From positions 441,501 to 505,500 of the forward strand of contig NC_091668.1 of the NCBI RefSeq assembly GCF_042453785.1: a stretch of DNA of 64,000 bases. Reading direction: 5' to 3'. The position numbers and the translations under genes were made by a program. Source of the stretch: Malus domestica (Eukaryota; Streptophyta; Magnoliopsida; Rosales; Rosaceae). The notes under the pieces were generated by a model. The model did no database searches, was not told the DNA's origin, and saw only the letters and a list, made by a program, of their open reading frames with translations. Below, in pieces: positions 23,311 through 35,725 of this stretch; within the stretch, counting starts at the first letter, position 1; each line of letters begins with the position of its first letter.

Positions 23311-24235
23311 CAAATCATCTCCAATCTTTAGCTTAAAACCTAAAGTTTTTAGCTCATAAAATTTAAGTTTTAACCAAGAAACAACTTTTCAGTTCCAACA
23401 TTTTTAGCCTAAAATTTTAGCCACAAATTATTAAAGAATGAATTTAGGCTATTTAAAAAAAAATTAACTTCTTTTTTTTTTTTTATAAAAACATTATGTA
23501 GACTATCCTAAAATAATTTTATGAACATTTTAACCTAAAAATATTTAAATTCCGATAAATATTGAAAAATTACTAAATCGATACATGAAACTCATGAAAC
23601 ACTATGGAAGAATATGAAAATCATGATAGAGATCTATAAATACAAAATACATAAAACACACAAGACACGCATAACACATATGAAGCACATACAAAACACA
23701 TGATAGAGATGTATAACACACCAAACATGTGAAACACATGACACACACAAAACACATACCAGATTATTAAAGAATGAATTTAGACTAATTATTTTAGCCG
23801 TTGGTTAAATTTGGGCCGTTAGATCTTTTTTTTAACCGTTAGATTTGATTATATTCGATCTCAGCCGTTGGATTCTATAAATATAAAACAACAACAAAAT
23901 TGAATGTAGGCCGTTGGATCAACTAATGGCCAGTTGATCTCAGCTGTTGGTTGAAAAACTAGCCATTGGAATCTCACGCAAGTGGCCGACATGCCCACAT
24001 GGGTGGGGCCATGCCGGTCTATCCCTTTGGCGCGTCGCAACCATTCGTCTGGCGTTCAAGCGCCGAGTTTCACTCTCGCTGATGGGGGGGCGCACACCAT
24101 TTTCTGGGCTAAAATCAGACTTTTTTTCAAGCTTTAGGTTCTAACTTTAAATTAGAACTAGGGTTGGAATGGATTGGGGCTGGGGAATAGAAGGGAAATT
24201 ATAGGTTTTAGGTCATGGGTTGGAGTTGGTCTTAG
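23311..24235. mobile_element. Probable TIR-type non-autonomous element
   Basis: The left side begins CATCTCCAATCTTTAGC. The right side ends in the complement of CTAAGACCAACTCCAACCC. The interior repeats GCCGTTGGAT four times and contains a run of short ACACATGA-like repeats (23640-23760). No target duplication was resolved. Confidence 0.45.
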
Positions 24236-24401
24236 AAGAAGATTTCTAAATTAAAGGAAAAACAAAAGCAAAAATTTATAAAAAGCCTAAGATAAAACCG
24301 GAGCCCCAAAAATTAAGGTTACAGTAGAATATAAGATCATCTTCGCTGTCAAATAAATATCTGGCTCACTTTTGATCTCTTCTCTTATGTATCGATATAA
24401 T

Positions 24402-27400
24402 CTACTCTATCCATGATGCACCCAACATCTTAGCCATGAAACTGTACCGGTCAGCTGCTTCATCAATCTGTTCATACAAAAGCCAGTTATTTAAATACAA
24501 TGATTATGATACGATAAAAAGCCTAACAATGAAAACATAAAACTTACATCCGGTACTTACCATTTTCTGGGTTGGACGTCCAGCTCCATGCCCTGCCTTG
24601 CACTCAATGCGACCAATAATCGGATTTGTCTGTGGGCTATTCTCCAAACTTGTGCTCAGAGCATATTGCAGGGTCTGAGAACAAAGATAACAGCAGTGAC
24701 GATGAGATATCATATTAAGGCCACAAAGTTTACATTTGCTTTGAGTAATGACTTATGTATTCTATCTATCACCAAAGAGACTAACCGCCAAAAATTTCAA
24801 CGAGTGTAATGGTACAACTCGGTCGTCATGATCCGCGGTCAATAGCATGGTAGATGGGTATTGGTGAGGTTGGGTTGCATGTTGTTCCCATGGTCTCCTG
24901 ACATTGTGTAAAGGCGAGTACCTGAAAGTACAGGGTATGGTAGGGAGAGATAAGGACATGCTTATACTCATAAGAAAACCGAAGAAATCTGAGCTTGTCC
25001 CAGAAACCTTACTCAATTAACCAATGGAACTCTTCCTCCTTGTCAGAGCAGCCAAAATCGGAAGTCCAGGCATGACCTGAAAGAATCTCCTAAATCAAAC
25101 ATATATGACAAAACTACCGTAAAAGAAAGGAAGAAGAAAACACTTGATGGCTCGTTTACATAACCATAATAAAAATAGGAGGAATTGGATTGAGGAGAAA
25201 TTGAGCTGAGGAAGAATTGGAATGAAGAGGAGGCAGAATCAAATTCTTGTTGAAGTTGTTTACTTAAATGTTAAGGAATTGGAATATAAATGAAATTGAG
25301 TTCATATAAGTTGTTTACTGATTCAGTTGAATCGAAATAAATATCAATATGATTACCAAATTGCCCTTGTTTATTTTATTTTATTCTATATTTATGTTTA
25401 TAAACATTTTTATTAGATATTTTTATTTATTTAATTAAAGTAAAGAGTTAAAATATGCATTATTGATTTAGAGGTGTGATATCCACACATCCTTTTTTTA
25501 CTTTTACCACACCTTTTTTGTTTTCAGCCGTCGGATCGGATGAATTGAAGAAGATCAAGGGACATAAATTAATAAGGAATGTGTGAGAAGTAAAAATGGA
25601 TGTGTGGATATCACACCCCTTGATTTATTGTGTATAAATTAAATTATAATCTAATTAAAAGTAAAAAACCTAGCCACATTCATCTTCCTACCCGCAGAAA
25701 AGAGAACCCAGATACCGTCAGAGCTGTCAAGACCTTTCTACGCCGCAGAAGAAAGAACCCTTAAAGCAATTGAGAGTCAAGTCCTTCCTACCCCGCAAAA
25801 GAAATAACCTAGAAATTCAAAGAAATTCGTTTGCTCATGCCTATTTCTTTCTTAGGTTTATGGTGGTGCAGTGGTGATACAGAAGGGAGATGGAGAGGGA
25901 GAAGTGGTTAGTGCTTTAATTTTCAAGATTCTTTGATTCTTAGGGGCAAACAGAGTGTAGTTGTAGTGGGTATGGGATCTGGGCTTGGTGGAGCAGCATC
26001 TAGTCGTGAGGTAGATGAAGCAACATCGTTGGTGAGGGAGATGATCGCAGTAAGATGAAGGGCAGTATTGGAATAATCACAACCAAGTGAGGGCATAATT
26101 GGTAAAAGAAGTCCATTCCCGATTCCCCTCCAGCCCAGGAATTGAAATACCTCCCTCATGTAAGGAGTCCAATTCCTTCAAAATCAGGAGTGGGATTCCC
26201 CAATTGGTGTGGATGCCATATGTTTTTTTATTCCCAAAATTAAGTAAACAAAAGTGTATCCCGTAATCGGAATCCAATTCCGTAAATTGATACTGATTAC
26301 TGATACGTAAACGTGCCAGGGATTAAAAGGAAGCAAACTCACCTATGGTAAACTTGTGGAACCGTAGCATATCCATAACACCAACATGAGCCAGTGCACA
26401 ACCAAAAAGATCGGGTCTCTGCAACAAAGCAAATTTTTTATTTTTCATTTTCTTCAATCACTCGCTAGAGTTTACATGGTAAACAAAACTAAAGACGTCA
26501 CACCTTATTTATGCAAGCTCCAACCAGCAGCCCGCCATTACTTCCACCTTCAATACACAACTTGCTGGGTTGGGTATAACCGGCAGATACAAGGTATTCA
26601 GCTGCAGAAATGAAGTCATCGAAGCAATTTTGCTTTTTAGAAAGGGAGCCTGCTTTATGCCATTCCTCACCGTACTCTCCACCCCCACGAATATTGGCTA
26701 TGCAGTACACAACACCTAAATGCCTTGTAAGTACACTGCGACTAACACTGAATGAAGGCGTAATACTAACGTTAAATCCACCATATCCGTATAGCAAGCA
26801 CGGATGTGATCCATTCAAAGGAATGTTCTGTCTGGCCATTACAAACATTGGTATCTTAGTGCCATCTTTACTGGGAATGAATACCTGGAGAACGGAAAAT
26901 TAATCAAGGAAACATCATTCGAAGGTTCAGAGACTAAAGAACTGAAGATATATTAGAACTGCTCTAATCACAAAGTAGAACGAAATACAGAAAAGTGTTA
27001 TAACAAACTGAAGATAGATTAAAAAGAGTCGGATCAAGTTAGCAACACTAAAATTAATGTCAGTGCAACGAGCTTTTAATACCTGATCAACGTGGAACTC
27101 TGAGCGTTCAAACCCAGGAACCGTAATTTCGCGAAATACCTTCAAGTCCGGGATTTCATTGTCTAGATTACACTGATATATTATACCAGGAGTAAGGAAA
27201 CTTGTAAACCCAAAAAAGACTGTACTGTCTTCACGTCTTGCCGAAAACCTATGAACCGATCCAATGTCAATCGGTAATTGATGCAGCAAGTTACCTGATT
27301 TCAGATCCCTTATCTGTACAATATACTTCACGTCACTCAAGTAACTAACAATCATTTGGGTACCATTTACAGCAGATGCTGATTCAAGCACATCCTTTCC

Positions 27401-29414
27401 AGATTCTGGGAGAACGTCAGTCCACACAGTTGGCTCCTTCAGATCAACTCGGGCCAACTTATATTTTGGAGCATCTTTATTTGTCAGAAGAGTAAACACA
27501 GTGTCATCATTTGCAATGACACGATACTGCGCATCAAATTTATCAATAACCTTGATAACTGGCAGTAAATCATTTTTCCCCCTTAGACCTTCAAGCCCAT
27601 TAAGAAGTGCAGACATGTCACAGTAATAAAATTTGTTGACCGGGTCGCAACCCTCCTCAACATACAAAAGAATATACTGCAGATTACAAAAAATAAAAGT
27701 TAGTTCTAAATAATATCACAAGAAATCTGCTCTTTCTAGGCTAGACAAAAATCTGATCTAAACAGTTAGACAAAACACAGGCAATGCCTTAGACAGACAA
27801 AAGCCAGTATTTGTGACTGATAATGCAAGTTCGATACAGGTTGAGCCGTTCCACATGATACTACTGCTTCGACAATAAGAAAGTGAGAGCCGTAAAAGCC
27901 AGGAAGATAATAAATCTACTTACCTTCCCATCTTCTGTAACATCGGCTTCAAACAAGGATTTAGGATTTTCAGAATCCTTCCAGCATAATATGTCTTCTG
28001 ATTGATCTGTGCCCACAAAATGATAGTATAACTCATGATAAAGATTCACGTCGGTCTCTGTCCCAGCATCAACATCTTTTCCTTCTCTGCAGAACAAATC
28101 AGCAGGCAAATTATTTAATTTCACTATATTGCATAGCTTTTACAGTCGCCGAATATCAAATTAAATCTAAGATATCTATCCACTGCCCTAATAGTAATCT
28201 CTAAAAATTCCAATTCTTTTCTCTGTAACATCAAACTGCATTCCTACACTCGCAGCCCAAACTTAAGGACAGCAGAGCCTTGCAGTAGCCATTTAACCAT
28301 CTATAGATCTTCCCGAATGAAGTAAAACAACAATGTACACCAATTCTGTCCTCACATTTAGTCATTAATTTGTTACAACTGAAGTTTCAAACTAACAACC
28401 ATTCTGATTATATAACCGCATCAAATCCACATGTCACAATTCAAAGTAAAGAATAAATACACCTATTGCTACTTACTTAGGAGCTGGATAGCGGCTGTAG
28501 AAAAACCCTTTATGATCATGTGTCCAGCTAATAACCGAAAACTTGACCTGGAAACCAACATTGATAAAAAATCGTAAACTCAGAATAACAAATGGTTTCA
28601 CTGATAACACTTGTTTCTGAGTACATCGAAGCATGCATAAACTCAGCACTTACCCAAGATATAGTTTCAGGTTCAACCGTCTTATCCTCAACCCGCATCA
28701 CCTTAATCGTTGCCCAATCACTGCCACTTGTACTAAGGGCATAGGCCAAGTACTTGGCGTCCTCGCTTACTGCAGAAGCGTTCAAAGATACAGTCCCATC
28801 TTCGCTAAGCGTATTGGGATCAAGCAACACCTCTGCTTTTCCATCCAAACTATCCTAAAATCACAAATAAACCACCTAAAAAGCACATACAAAGAAAGAG
28901 AAAAAAAACAGACGATTATATCGAATGAATGAATGTATATGCACTTGAGGATCAAATTCTGAGGCAAAGGGCATACCTGCACGTATAGGACACTTTGGGG
29001 TTGAAGCCCAGTGTTGTGGAAGTAGAAGTACTTATTCCCTCGCTTACGAGGTGCATCATAACGCGGGTGATCGAAAAGCTTGGTGATCTTCTCGCCAAGC
29101 TTCCCTCTCGTATCGCATTCCTTCAGAACCGACTGCGTCAGTTCTACTTGTTTCTGTACGAACTCTTTCGTCTCTTCGGAGTCGGGATCTTCAAGCCTAA
29201 ACGATTAAAAAAAAAAAAAAAAAAAGTCAATATAACTTCTTTGGAAAAAAACAAAAAGGCGACTAAATTCTTCAACCATAACATAGTGGAATTGCTTGTA
29301 TCACCATCTGTAAGGATCGGCGACCTTGACGCCGTGATAGTCGTCGACGACGGACTCGTCTCGGCGAGCGGTAGGGTACTGCAAGGGGACGTCTATGGCA
29401 CAGAGGGAACCCAT
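24402..29414 (-). CDS. POP: Prolyl oligopeptidase (prolyl endopeptidase, S9A)
   Basis: Serine peptidase that cleaves after proline in short peptides; no signal peptide is seen, so probably cytosolic. Twelve exons, in transcript order: 29305-29414, 28977-29196, 28654-28854, 28477-28547, 27924-28086, 27083-27676, 26504-26884, 26343-26418, 25013-25076, 24786-24921, 24561-24674, 24402-24467. They join in frame to 731 aa, the length I recall for the Arabidopsis relative. The N-terminal part is the beta-propeller. The alpha/beta-hydrolase part has IEGGSNGG (S568), [10 protein letters not shown] (about D659) and [10 protein letters not shown] (H701) as the triad. I chose [10 protein letters not shown] because homologues start there; the in-frame ATG at 29534 lies upstream of the TATA box. 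Intron 8 carries a Harbinger-like element. Confidence 0.96.
25148..26324. mobile_element. Harbinger-like MITE in POP intron 8
   Basis: The left end GGCTCGTTTACATAACC matches the inverted right end of the 3191-3700 element. The right end, complement of GGCACGTTTACGTATC, matches that element's left end. The two copies share long internal stretches but this one is longer (about 1.18 kb) and contains a nested MITE. The target duplication is unclear. Confidence 0.75.
25471..25619. mobile_element. 149-bp hAT-type MITE nested in the previous element
   Basis: The inverted ends GRGGTGTGATATCCACACAT are nearly perfect. It is flanked by the 8-bp duplication TTGATTTA (25463-25470 and 25620-25627). Confidence 0.85.
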
Positions 29415-29513
29415 TGCGTTCGTGTTTCTAGGTTTTGGGAGAGCGGAGGAGGAGGACAGAGAGAGCGAACTGGGATTGATTTGAGACTGAGATTGGCTGA
29501 AGGTAGTGGTGTT

Positions 29514-29519
29514 CTTATA
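29514..29519 (-). promoter_or_regulatory. POP TATA box
   Basis: On the minus strand GTCTATAAGAACACC lies about 100 bp before the chosen start codon, placing transcription start near 29485. It supports MGSL over the upstream ATG. A copy exists at 33532-33537. Confidence 0.6.
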
Positions 29520-30019
29520 GACGAAGACGTGCATATGAAAGGGAAGGTGCTAAAACATTGTTTGCGGACAAAGGTAAGTGGCATGTCGAGAGTATGACAA
29601 CATTGTCTGCGCCCAACGCTTGCGTTGGAGCGCGATCTTTCAATGTTTGTGCTGAAGTGTCCTCATTATGTGTTGGTTTATGTCGCCATAATTTGGACTG
29701 ATACCCTTTCAAACAAAATATCTCCCAAAGTGATATTCGGTGATTAAGATTTATTTTGGATACATTACTTATATAATACTTATATGTATTTAATACAATC
29801 ATCATTTTAACGTTTAAATAATGATGGTATTACATACAATATTCATATAAAATATAATTAACCATTAAATATATGTAAATGTTGTAGTCAATTCTCAATT
29901 CATAATCTTTTTTTATAAAACAATATTTGGACCTCCTACTTATAAATAGAGAGGAATGCAATAATTGAGCCGAAATTAGTTGAATATTTTATTTTCAAGT
30001 ATTCAACCACTTGTACTAT

Positions 30020-32271
30020 CACAACACGTCCCGAAATAAATTATCGATTACGTGAGTTGACCATTTTACCCTTGGACGTGAGTGTGGTGGTGTGTAATAT
30101 GCATGTTAGTGGTGGTCCAAACTTACATTTTCCTTCATTTTTGGACCAAATTAGAACTTAGTTTTTTGTGGTTCTGGTTGGTGACCCACGTGGACCACTC
30201 ACACACACAAAAACTCTTCCTTTCTCTTCTCTCCCGTGCTCTCTCTCCCTCGGACTCACTCTTTCTCCTTCCCTCACGTACAGATCAACAACAACACTAG
30301 TGGAAAGTTGCAAATCGAGGGTTTAAAGGACACCATCGTGTTCCTGAGGTTCGTACGAGTTGAATGGTACAATTTTTAGGTAAGAACTCCTTCGAAAACC
30401 CTAGTTTCTCTTAAACTCCGATTTATGTACTATTCATGCAATCGTAAAATCTCGTGTTTTTTGGGATTCCAAGCTTATAGGCAGCTTAAGGAGGTCCTCA
30501 CGAGGCTATGAATGGTTCGTTGGAAAATTTTGGACGTCGGACTATCGAGAATCACGAGTTTTAAGAATTATCGGAATATCGAGGCTTTTTCCGGTGGTTT
30601 CAGGGCTCGACACAGGTATGGTTTTGTTCGTCTTGGTGAGATCTTCAAAATGGTTTAAGTTTCATGAAGTTTGGTGTTAAAACATGAGAGATATAAGGTT
30701 TGAAATTAAACCCATAAACCGGCGAAGTCACTTGCGTCCGGCGACTCGTCGGAGAAGATGAGGGTATATTCCGTCAGTTTTGACAGAATATGCTAACGGC
30801 GTTAGATGACGCCGTTAATAATTGACGGAATATGTTTGTTTTTGGATGGAATATTCCCTAACGCCGTTAAGGTTACCGTCAATGTGCTTGGCACGTGGGT
30901 GGTCGGAAATTTTTTCTAAAAATATGGGGATGTTCGTGAGGTTGTGTAGATCACGTTGGTATATTCAAACATCTCATTTGAGCAATGTATGAGAAGTTAT
31001 TAGCTAGTATTGGTTATGTGCTTTAAATTAATGTTTTTATAGTTATTTTGCAGATAGGGGAGGCTTATCCCGAGGACGAGCGCAGTCAAGGGCGACTTGG
31101 GGGCTACGACCCTTCGACATACCAGTGAGTGAGCTTTTGGTTTTCATACTTATATACTTGATATTTTCCCAGAAAATGCGTTTAAATGAAAGTATGCCTT
31201 GAAATGTCATGCATATAAATTTATATTCTGTATATGAGTTGATACATGATGCATAATATATAATTGTGGTGCTGTGTACGCTCAGGTAAGCCCATGTGAG
31301 TTTATGAATTGTGAATATGAATAACGGTTGTGATTAATTGAGAAACATTGAGCTCATAAACTTGCACCTAGGGTGATTGTGATTTAGCTAGAGATAGAGT
31401 ACATGCCTGTTATTAATGTCACCTCCCGCACTATATGCTCATATTGGATCCAATTTAGGTGCACAGTCTTGTTGTACAGGCCATCATAAATGGTTCTGAC
31501 TCGTAGGTGACTAGCGATTTATCGCCCAGCTATCATGAGAGAGTAGTATTGAGCATAATTATATTACACCCAGTCTTGTCGTACATACCCATTTTTAGTG
31601 GTTCCGACTTATGTGCAGTGTAGTGTCGTATAGGTCATTATAGTGACTCTGGCTAGATTGACTAATGAGCTATGAATTCAGCCGTACAGACTTCTACAGA
31701 GGTTCCGGCTAATATGTTATTTTCCATGAATTTATTCTCACCTGAATTACTTATTCTGTTATATTTTGGCATGTCATACTTACGATTATGAATACGTGAA
31801 GCATGAATTGAATATATTTATGCATATGTTTATATTCTATTTCTGGGAAAATTATACATGCTTTACAGCGAGGGGTTATAACTTTTGAGAAATGAAATGG
31901 TTTTGTAAAACAATTGTTTTTGCCCACTCACGTTTTCTGTTTTGCGCCCCTCTAGGTTTTAGGTAAACTTCCTGTTGGTGGCATCAAGGATTTCGGCGGT
32001 TCTAACATAATAAAATATTTGTAGGACATCTTCTGGTACTGTATAATTAGTACTTGTCCTACTGGATTGCACCTAGAGTTTCTATGCTCTCATTAGGAGT
32101 ATTTACTTTTGTATCTCACTCCTAACACTTCCTGTTTATTAGTGCACCTTAGTAGCTTTCGATGTTTATTTATTTGTATAACTCTTATCTTTATTGTTTC
32201 CGCACTGTGCACACGGCTACGTCATCTTCACGTGACGGCCAGCATGCCTCGATCTCGGTCGGAACGTGTCA
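30020..32271. mobile_element. 2.25-kb insertion with inverted ends and 8-bp duplication
   Basis: The ends are imperfectly inverted (CACAACACGTCCCGA; right end complement of TGACACGTTCCGA). They are flanked by TGTACTAT (30012-30019 and 32272-32279). Unit B shows the uninterrupted sequence at about 35205-35235, so this is a true insertion. There is no open frame for transposase or polyprotein. Its size and layout would also suit a solo long LTR, but the 8-bp duplication favours a DNA element. Class unresolved. Confidence 0.75.
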
Positions 32272-32730
32272 TGTACTATACCACTTGGTGTACCAAACAA
32301 TATTTATAACACATTAAAATATCTCTCCAAAATTCACTATTTTATTTTATTTATTAGTGATTCGAGAAACACAACCAAATTAAACCATTATTAGCAACCT
32401 GCAAATCACCTAAGATAATTCAATCCGTACCCCAAAACAAATGCAATTTACGACCCTCACCTAAACCAATTGCCAACTTATACATCACTAACTAATTTAC
32501 CACAAAAAAATAAAAAACAAAGGATAGTATGTATATGTCAGATCCAAATATATAAATAAAAAGAAACAAACCATAAAAAAATAAATAGAAAGCAACCCAG
32601 CTCTGTCTCCTAGGTGGGACCGCAAACATCACTTGTAGAAAGCTGTAAAGGTTGACGTATAAATTATCGCTAATCTTTTGATAGAGACAGTGTGATTTTT
32701 TTTTATGGGGGGTTTGAATTTCCTTGATCG

Positions 32731-33508
32731 ATGGGGAGCATCGGCGTCTCGACCGAGGATGATGAGTTGGAGCAGTTGAGCGAGCGCTTCGACGGTTACA
32801 GCTTGAGTGCCGACGTCAGCGAGTCCGAAAGCTCCAGTGGCTTTTCCTGTCGGCAGTACGGTCGCCAAGCTCCTGCTGCTTCCGCTTCTCTCACTTCTTT
32901 GCCTCCATCTGGACCCGACTTCGCTGACATTTTTTATTCTCAGCGGCCGCCCATGCAGTTTGTTTTGCCGGCGGTAGGTGGACAACATGTCGTCCTTCCG
33001 CCGTCTATGACGGAGAAACCCCGGACCAAGTTGTCCGGTTAGTGTGTTTTACTTTAGAAATGTTTGCTATTTTACTTTGGAATGTTTGTAGTGCAAAAAT
33101 TTGGAAAATTTCCGGTCATTATTAGTTCATGTGGATAGTACAAAGAATTGAGCTTTCTAAATTCAGGCAAGTAATTAGCGTAGGATTTGAAGTTTCAGAT
33201 AGAACTATATGTAATGCAAGGAAATGGGGGGAAACAGTTGCAATTGCAGTGTAAATCGAGCTATTTAAATCCACGCAAGTAATTGGTATAGCATTTTAAG
33301 GCTTAGAACTTGTATGTCGGTCTCTATTTTTCGCTGTGGGCGAAGAGAAAAAAAAAAGAATGAAGCTTTGCTGGAGTGCAACTGCAAATTAGACGTTTGT
33401 ATACTACCATTTATAATTGTGCTATCTGCAGAAGTTGAATTGATGAAGGAGCGGTTTGCAAAGCTTCTGCTCGGAGAAGATATGTCCGGCGGAGGCAAGG
33501 GAGTCTGA
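32731..33508 (+). pseudogene. Truncated RopGEF copy
   Basis: Exon 1 (32731-33037) and the start of exon 2 (33432 onward) copy the intact gene at 35726, including splice sites and intron. Exon 2 breaks at 33507, where POP leader sequence begins. A TGA at 33506-33508 ends the frame exactly at the junction, leaving 127 aa with only the first residues of the PRONE domain. It keeps its own upstream region and so may be transcribed, but it cannot encode an exchange factor. Exon 1 differs from the intact copy at several residues. Confidence 0.85.
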
Positions 33509-33531
33509 GATTGGCAGAAGGCAGTGGTGTT

Positions 33532-33537
33532 CTTATA
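33532..33537 (-). promoter_or_regulatory. Duplicated POP TATA box at the junction
   Basis: Same minus-strand context as at 29514 (TCTATAAGAACACCACTGCC). It points left into the truncated RopGEF copy with no POP exon downstream. Activity is inferred only. Confidence 0.45.
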
Positions 33538-33625
33538 GACGACGACGTGCATATGAAGGGGAAGGTGCTAAAACATTGTTTGCGGACAAAGGCAAGTGGA
33601 ATGTCGAGCCTATGACGACATTGTT

Positions 33626-33844
33626 GGACTTGGATTGTCTACCCTCCCATTTAGGTGCTCTTCCCGTACCCTCATGTTTTATGTGGTCATGATTAAGCCA
33701 CGTTAATATTTTATATTATTTTTTATAAAAATAATAAAACAAAAAAAAATAGTAATATAAAATGTTGACGTGGTTTAACCGTGACCACAAAAACAGGAGA
33801 ACACGAGGAGGGCACAGAAATTGGAGGGCAGACAATCCAAGTCC
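33626..33844. mobile_element. Mutator-type MITE (219 bp)
   Basis: Long inverted ends GGACTTGGATTGTCTRCCCT are flanked by the perfect 9-bp duplication GACATTGTT (33617-33625 and 33845-33853). The empty site is visible in unit A near 29600. Another family member is at 41781-41982. Confidence 0.88.
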
Positions 33845-34556
33845 GACATTGTTTGCACCCAACGCTTGCGTTGGAGAGCGATCTTTCAATGTTTGTGCTG
33901 GAGTGTCTTCATTATGTGTTGGTTTATGTCGCCATAATTTTGACTGGAAGCCCATTTAAAAAAAATAGGGAAAATTTGAAAGAGATCTAATTTTATAGCC
34001 TATCTTTTGAAATAAGTTTAATTTTTAGTGATTTTTTACTTTTGAAATAGATCTAATTTTTAGTCTAATTGGATCCATATCAAAAGACCCCAAAAAAATA
34101 TCATCCAAAGTGATATTAAGTTATTATGATTGGTTTTTACTACAATACTTATATGTATTTAATACAATTATCATTTCAACGTTCAAAAATAATTGTGTTA
34201 AATACAATATTCATATAAAATATAATTAACCATTTAATGATAATTAATATTAAATATATTTAAATGTTGTAGTCAATCCTCGATTCATAATCATTTTTTA
34301 TACAACAATATTGGGACCTCCTCCTTATAGATAGAGAGGAATGCCATAATTGAGCCGAAATTAAATAATTGGGCCGGGTTTTGGGTGGCTTGAGGCCCAG
34401 AATCTTTGCCCTAGTATTAGTTAGTCAGATTTCTACCCAAGAAAGGAATCGGGGGCCCAGCACTTGTTAGGGATAAGATGGCCCATGGAATCATATTTTC
34501 ACACAAGGATTCCATAAAGAAAATCTTAACTAACAAATGTTGATGAGCCAAGGAAA

Positions 34557-34787
34557 TTGGAATTGGATTCCATTCGGATTCATTTAGTAAGGATTCTAGA
34601 AATCTCCATATTTTAGTTATTCATTGTGTATTATGCGGTCAAAAATTATTTAAATTATTTATTTAAAATTAAACACAAATAGTATTTAACGAAAACGGGT
34701 CGCATGATGTACAATGAACAGTCATGATGTAGGAATCCCTAGGATCCCCACAAAGTGGATCCGAAGAGGATCCATTTCCAAGGACAT
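34557..34787. mobile_element. MITE related to the 48732-48947 element
   Basis: Partly inverted ends, an AT-rich centre, and the internal words AAAAATTATTTAAA and GATGTACAAT are shared with the copy at 48732. The probable duplication is CCAAGGA. Confidence 0.5.
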
Positions 34788-34805
34788 CTTCGTTAAGTTA
34801 TAAAA

Positions 34806-34964
34806 TAGAAAAACTAATGAAAATGGTTTGAAAACTTTGAGTTTTAACGATAAAGACAAAATATAGGGTAAAGTGAATAGTACCAAGATTAACTTTTTAG
34901 TGTAAAAATATGATTTTTTGTTAAAATAAATATACCGAGAGCTTTCGTTAAAGTTTCCTTATAA
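34806..34964 (+). repeat. Dispersed MITE-like repeat, copy 2
   Basis: Contains GAGTTTTAACGATAAAGACA, GGGTAAAGTGAATAGTACC and GAGCTTTCGTTAAAGTT. Same family as 39061-39219 and, deleted, 5552-5652. No clear terminal inverted repeats or target duplication were established. Confidence 0.65.
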
Positions 34965-35725
34965 ATTTACAAGTTGCACAAGTACCAAATTATTCGTAGA
35001 TTACCTGCACAAGTACCAAATTATTCGTAGATTATTAATTAACTTCAATCACAATAGTGAAAAGCAAGTTTTCCTTAAACAATAGATGAAGCACGTCCAC
35101 ATTCAACTCATAATTTCGAGGAAAAAAATTCAATATGCCGGAAATAAGGTTCAGTACATAAAGTATCATGATATAAATAGTTGAATATTTTATTTCAAAG
35201 TATCCAACCATTTATACTACAGCACTTAGTGTACCAAACAGTATTTATGACACATTAAAATATCTCCCAAAATTTGCTATTTTATTTTATTTATTAGTGA
35301 TTCCGAGAGAGACACAACCAAAATAAACCATTATTAGCAACCTGCAAATCACCTAAAATAATTCAATCCGTACCCCAAAACAAATGCAATTTACGACCCT
35401 CACCTAAACCAACTGCCAACTTATACATCGCTAACTAATTTACCACAAAAAAATAAAAAAACAAAAAATATTATGTATATGTAAGATCCAAATATATAAA
35501 ATAAATTTAAAAAAAAGCAACAAACAATAAATAAAATAAATAGAAAGCAACCCAGCTCTGTCTCCTAGGTGGGACCGCAAACATCACTTATAGAAAGCTA
35601 TAACGGTAGACGTATAAATTTAGCGCTAATCTTTTGATCTTTCCACTTTCCTGTCCTCGGCAAAGAGAGAGAGAGTACGAGACGGTGTGATTTTGTTTGT
35701 TGGGGGGTTTGAGTTTCCTTGATCG

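Larger units (their letters stand above)
29490..33507. repeat. Tandem duplication, unit A (POP promoter to RopGEF exon 2)
   Basis: Starts in the POP leader and runs through POP upstream DNA to RopGEF exon 1, intron 1 and the first ~76 bp of exon 2. Unit B follows directly at 33508 with POP leader sequence. Excluding the 2.25-kb insertion at 30020-32271, the unit is about 1.77 kb. Sequence identity to unit B is high over the shared parts. Confidence 0.88.

Noticed and set aside
29300-29535. Longer POP N-terminus starting [10 protein letters not shown] at 29534
   Set aside because: The ATG lies upstream of the likely TATA box. Homologues start at MGS followed by the LQYP motif, and the same stretch is duplicated without POP coding sequence at 33550.
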